This document shows, one piece after another, positions 5,182 through 5,342 of a DNA stretch of 5,342 bases. Location: NCBI GenBank assembly GCA_938005465.1, contig CALLNU010000039.1, forward strand, positions 1 to 5,342, written 5' to 3'. Below the pieces are notes generated by a model. The model had not been told where the DNA came from. It did not search any database and saw only the letters and a program-made list of their open reading frames with translations. Positions within the stretch are counted from its first letter, which is position 1, and every line of letters starts with the position of its first letter. Source of the stretch: an uncultured Collinsella sp. (GTDB taxonomy: Bacteria; Actinomycetota; Coriobacteriia; Coriobacteriales; Coriobacteriaceae). The position numbers and the translations under genes are program-made.

Positions 5182-5221
5182 CTCAATACCAAAAACGATA
5201 AGATCGTCTGGTGTAATTGAG
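5182..5221 (+). repeat. Long imperfect stem-loop just after the anchored-protein gene
   Basis: CTCAAT (5182-5187) pairs with ATTGAG (5216-5221), ACCA (5188-5191) with TGGT (5209-5212), and ACGAT (5195-5199) with ATCGT (5203-5207) around an AAG loop. This makes fifteen base pairs in total, with small bulges. It begins three bases after the stop codon. No T-run follows, so it is at best a weak terminator. It may protect the mRNA 3' end. Confidence 0.45.
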
Positions 5222-5240
5222 TCATTTACGCCCCATAAAC

Positions 5241-5271
5241 GCAAAAAAGGGGGAGGCCGCGAGGCCTCCCC
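5241..5271 (-). terminator. Intrinsic terminator of the rRNA operon
   Basis: On the minus strand a perfect nine-base-pair stem, GGGGAGGCC with GGCCTCCCC (5263-5271 and 5250-5258), encloses a TCGC loop and is followed by CTTTTTTGC. The T-run is on the minus-strand side, so it mainly ends transcripts coming from the 5S gene, 36 bases upstream. From the plus strand the hairpin is followed only by CTTCTC, so it may block readthrough from the convergent gene less efficiently. Confidence 0.93.
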
Positions 5272-5307
5272 TTCTCAGTTCAAGCGTACGGCTCGGTGCC
5301 GTCCACC

Positions 5308-5342
5308 GGTCAGCGGCGCCCTGGCCTCCCACGGGCTGACCC
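5308..5342 (-). rRNA. rrf: 5S ribosomal RNA, 3' end (cut by window edge)
   Basis: The reverse complement of the last 35 bases contains GTGGGAGGCCAGGGCGCCGC, which lines up without gaps with the conserved 5S 3' region (typically GTGGGAGAGTAGGACGCCGC). It is preceded by a GGG-TCAG-CCC hairpin in the place of the helix IV cap. It ends in CCGCTGACC (5308-5316), the expected 3' strand of the closing helix I. The 5' strand, expected to be near-complementary (about GGTCAGCGG), lies outside the window. A perfect minus-strand terminator follows 36 bases later, as expected at the end of an rRNA operon. The exact 3' end is uncertain by a few bases. Confidence 0.85.

Noticed and set aside
5275..5342. C-terminal end of a minus-strand protein (frame ending at TGA 5275-5277)
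   Set aside because: The frame uses several rare-looking codons and has no motif, whereas the same bases match the conserved 3' part of 5S rRNA and are followed by an rRNA-style terminator.
1..5342. CRISPR array, insertion sequence, attachment site, tRNA or riboswitch
   Set aside because: No regularly spaced repeats, transposase motifs, terminal inverted repeats with duplications, tRNA cloverleaf signatures or recognisable riboswitch core were seen on either strand.

Overview
The window holds a compact, mostly ordinary stretch of bacterial core genome. Moderately high GC, high-GC codon use in the main genes, and the tilS-hpt-ftsH order suggest a Gram-positive or actinobacterial chromosome. 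The style of the HPRT, FtsH and 5S sequences fits Coriobacteriia (Collinsella-like), but that assignment is inference from familiarity, not a search.

Layout. Positions 1-826 carry the N-terminal 275 codons of the membrane AAA+ protease FtsH on the minus strand, cut by the window edge. One base upstream of it is hpt (hypoxanthine-guanine phosphoribosyltransferase, 828-1376, minus). After a 147-base gap with a perfect hairpin and an extended -10 comes tilS (tRNA-Ile lysidine synthetase, 1524-3062, minus). A 48-base divergent spacer separates tilS from a plus-strand WalJ/YycJ-type metallo-beta-lactamase-fold gene (3111-3920). A strong, nearly symmetrical hairpin (3935-3970) lies between it and the convergent small heat-shock gene hsp20 (4003-4434, minus).

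The 276-base AT-rich spacer 4435-4710 is the most regulatory-looking part. It contains several inverted repeats, a HAIR-like element, a weak CtsR-like element and a possible 10-codon leader ORF. It leads into an unrecognised plus-strand gene (4711-5178) for a 155-residue hydrophilic protein with one C-terminal membrane segment. This gene uses noticeably more AT-rich codons than its neighbours. It converges on the 3' end of a 5S rRNA gene (5308-5342, minus, cut by the window edge) and the terminator of that rRNA operon (5241-5271).

Function. tilS, hpt and ftsH form the widely conserved tRNA modification / purine salvage / membrane proteolysis cluster. FtsH and Hsp20 both serve protein quality control. 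I see no CRISPR array, mobile element, tRNA or obvious novel defence system. The most open questions are the C-terminally anchored protein with its leader and the control of the hsp20 spacer.
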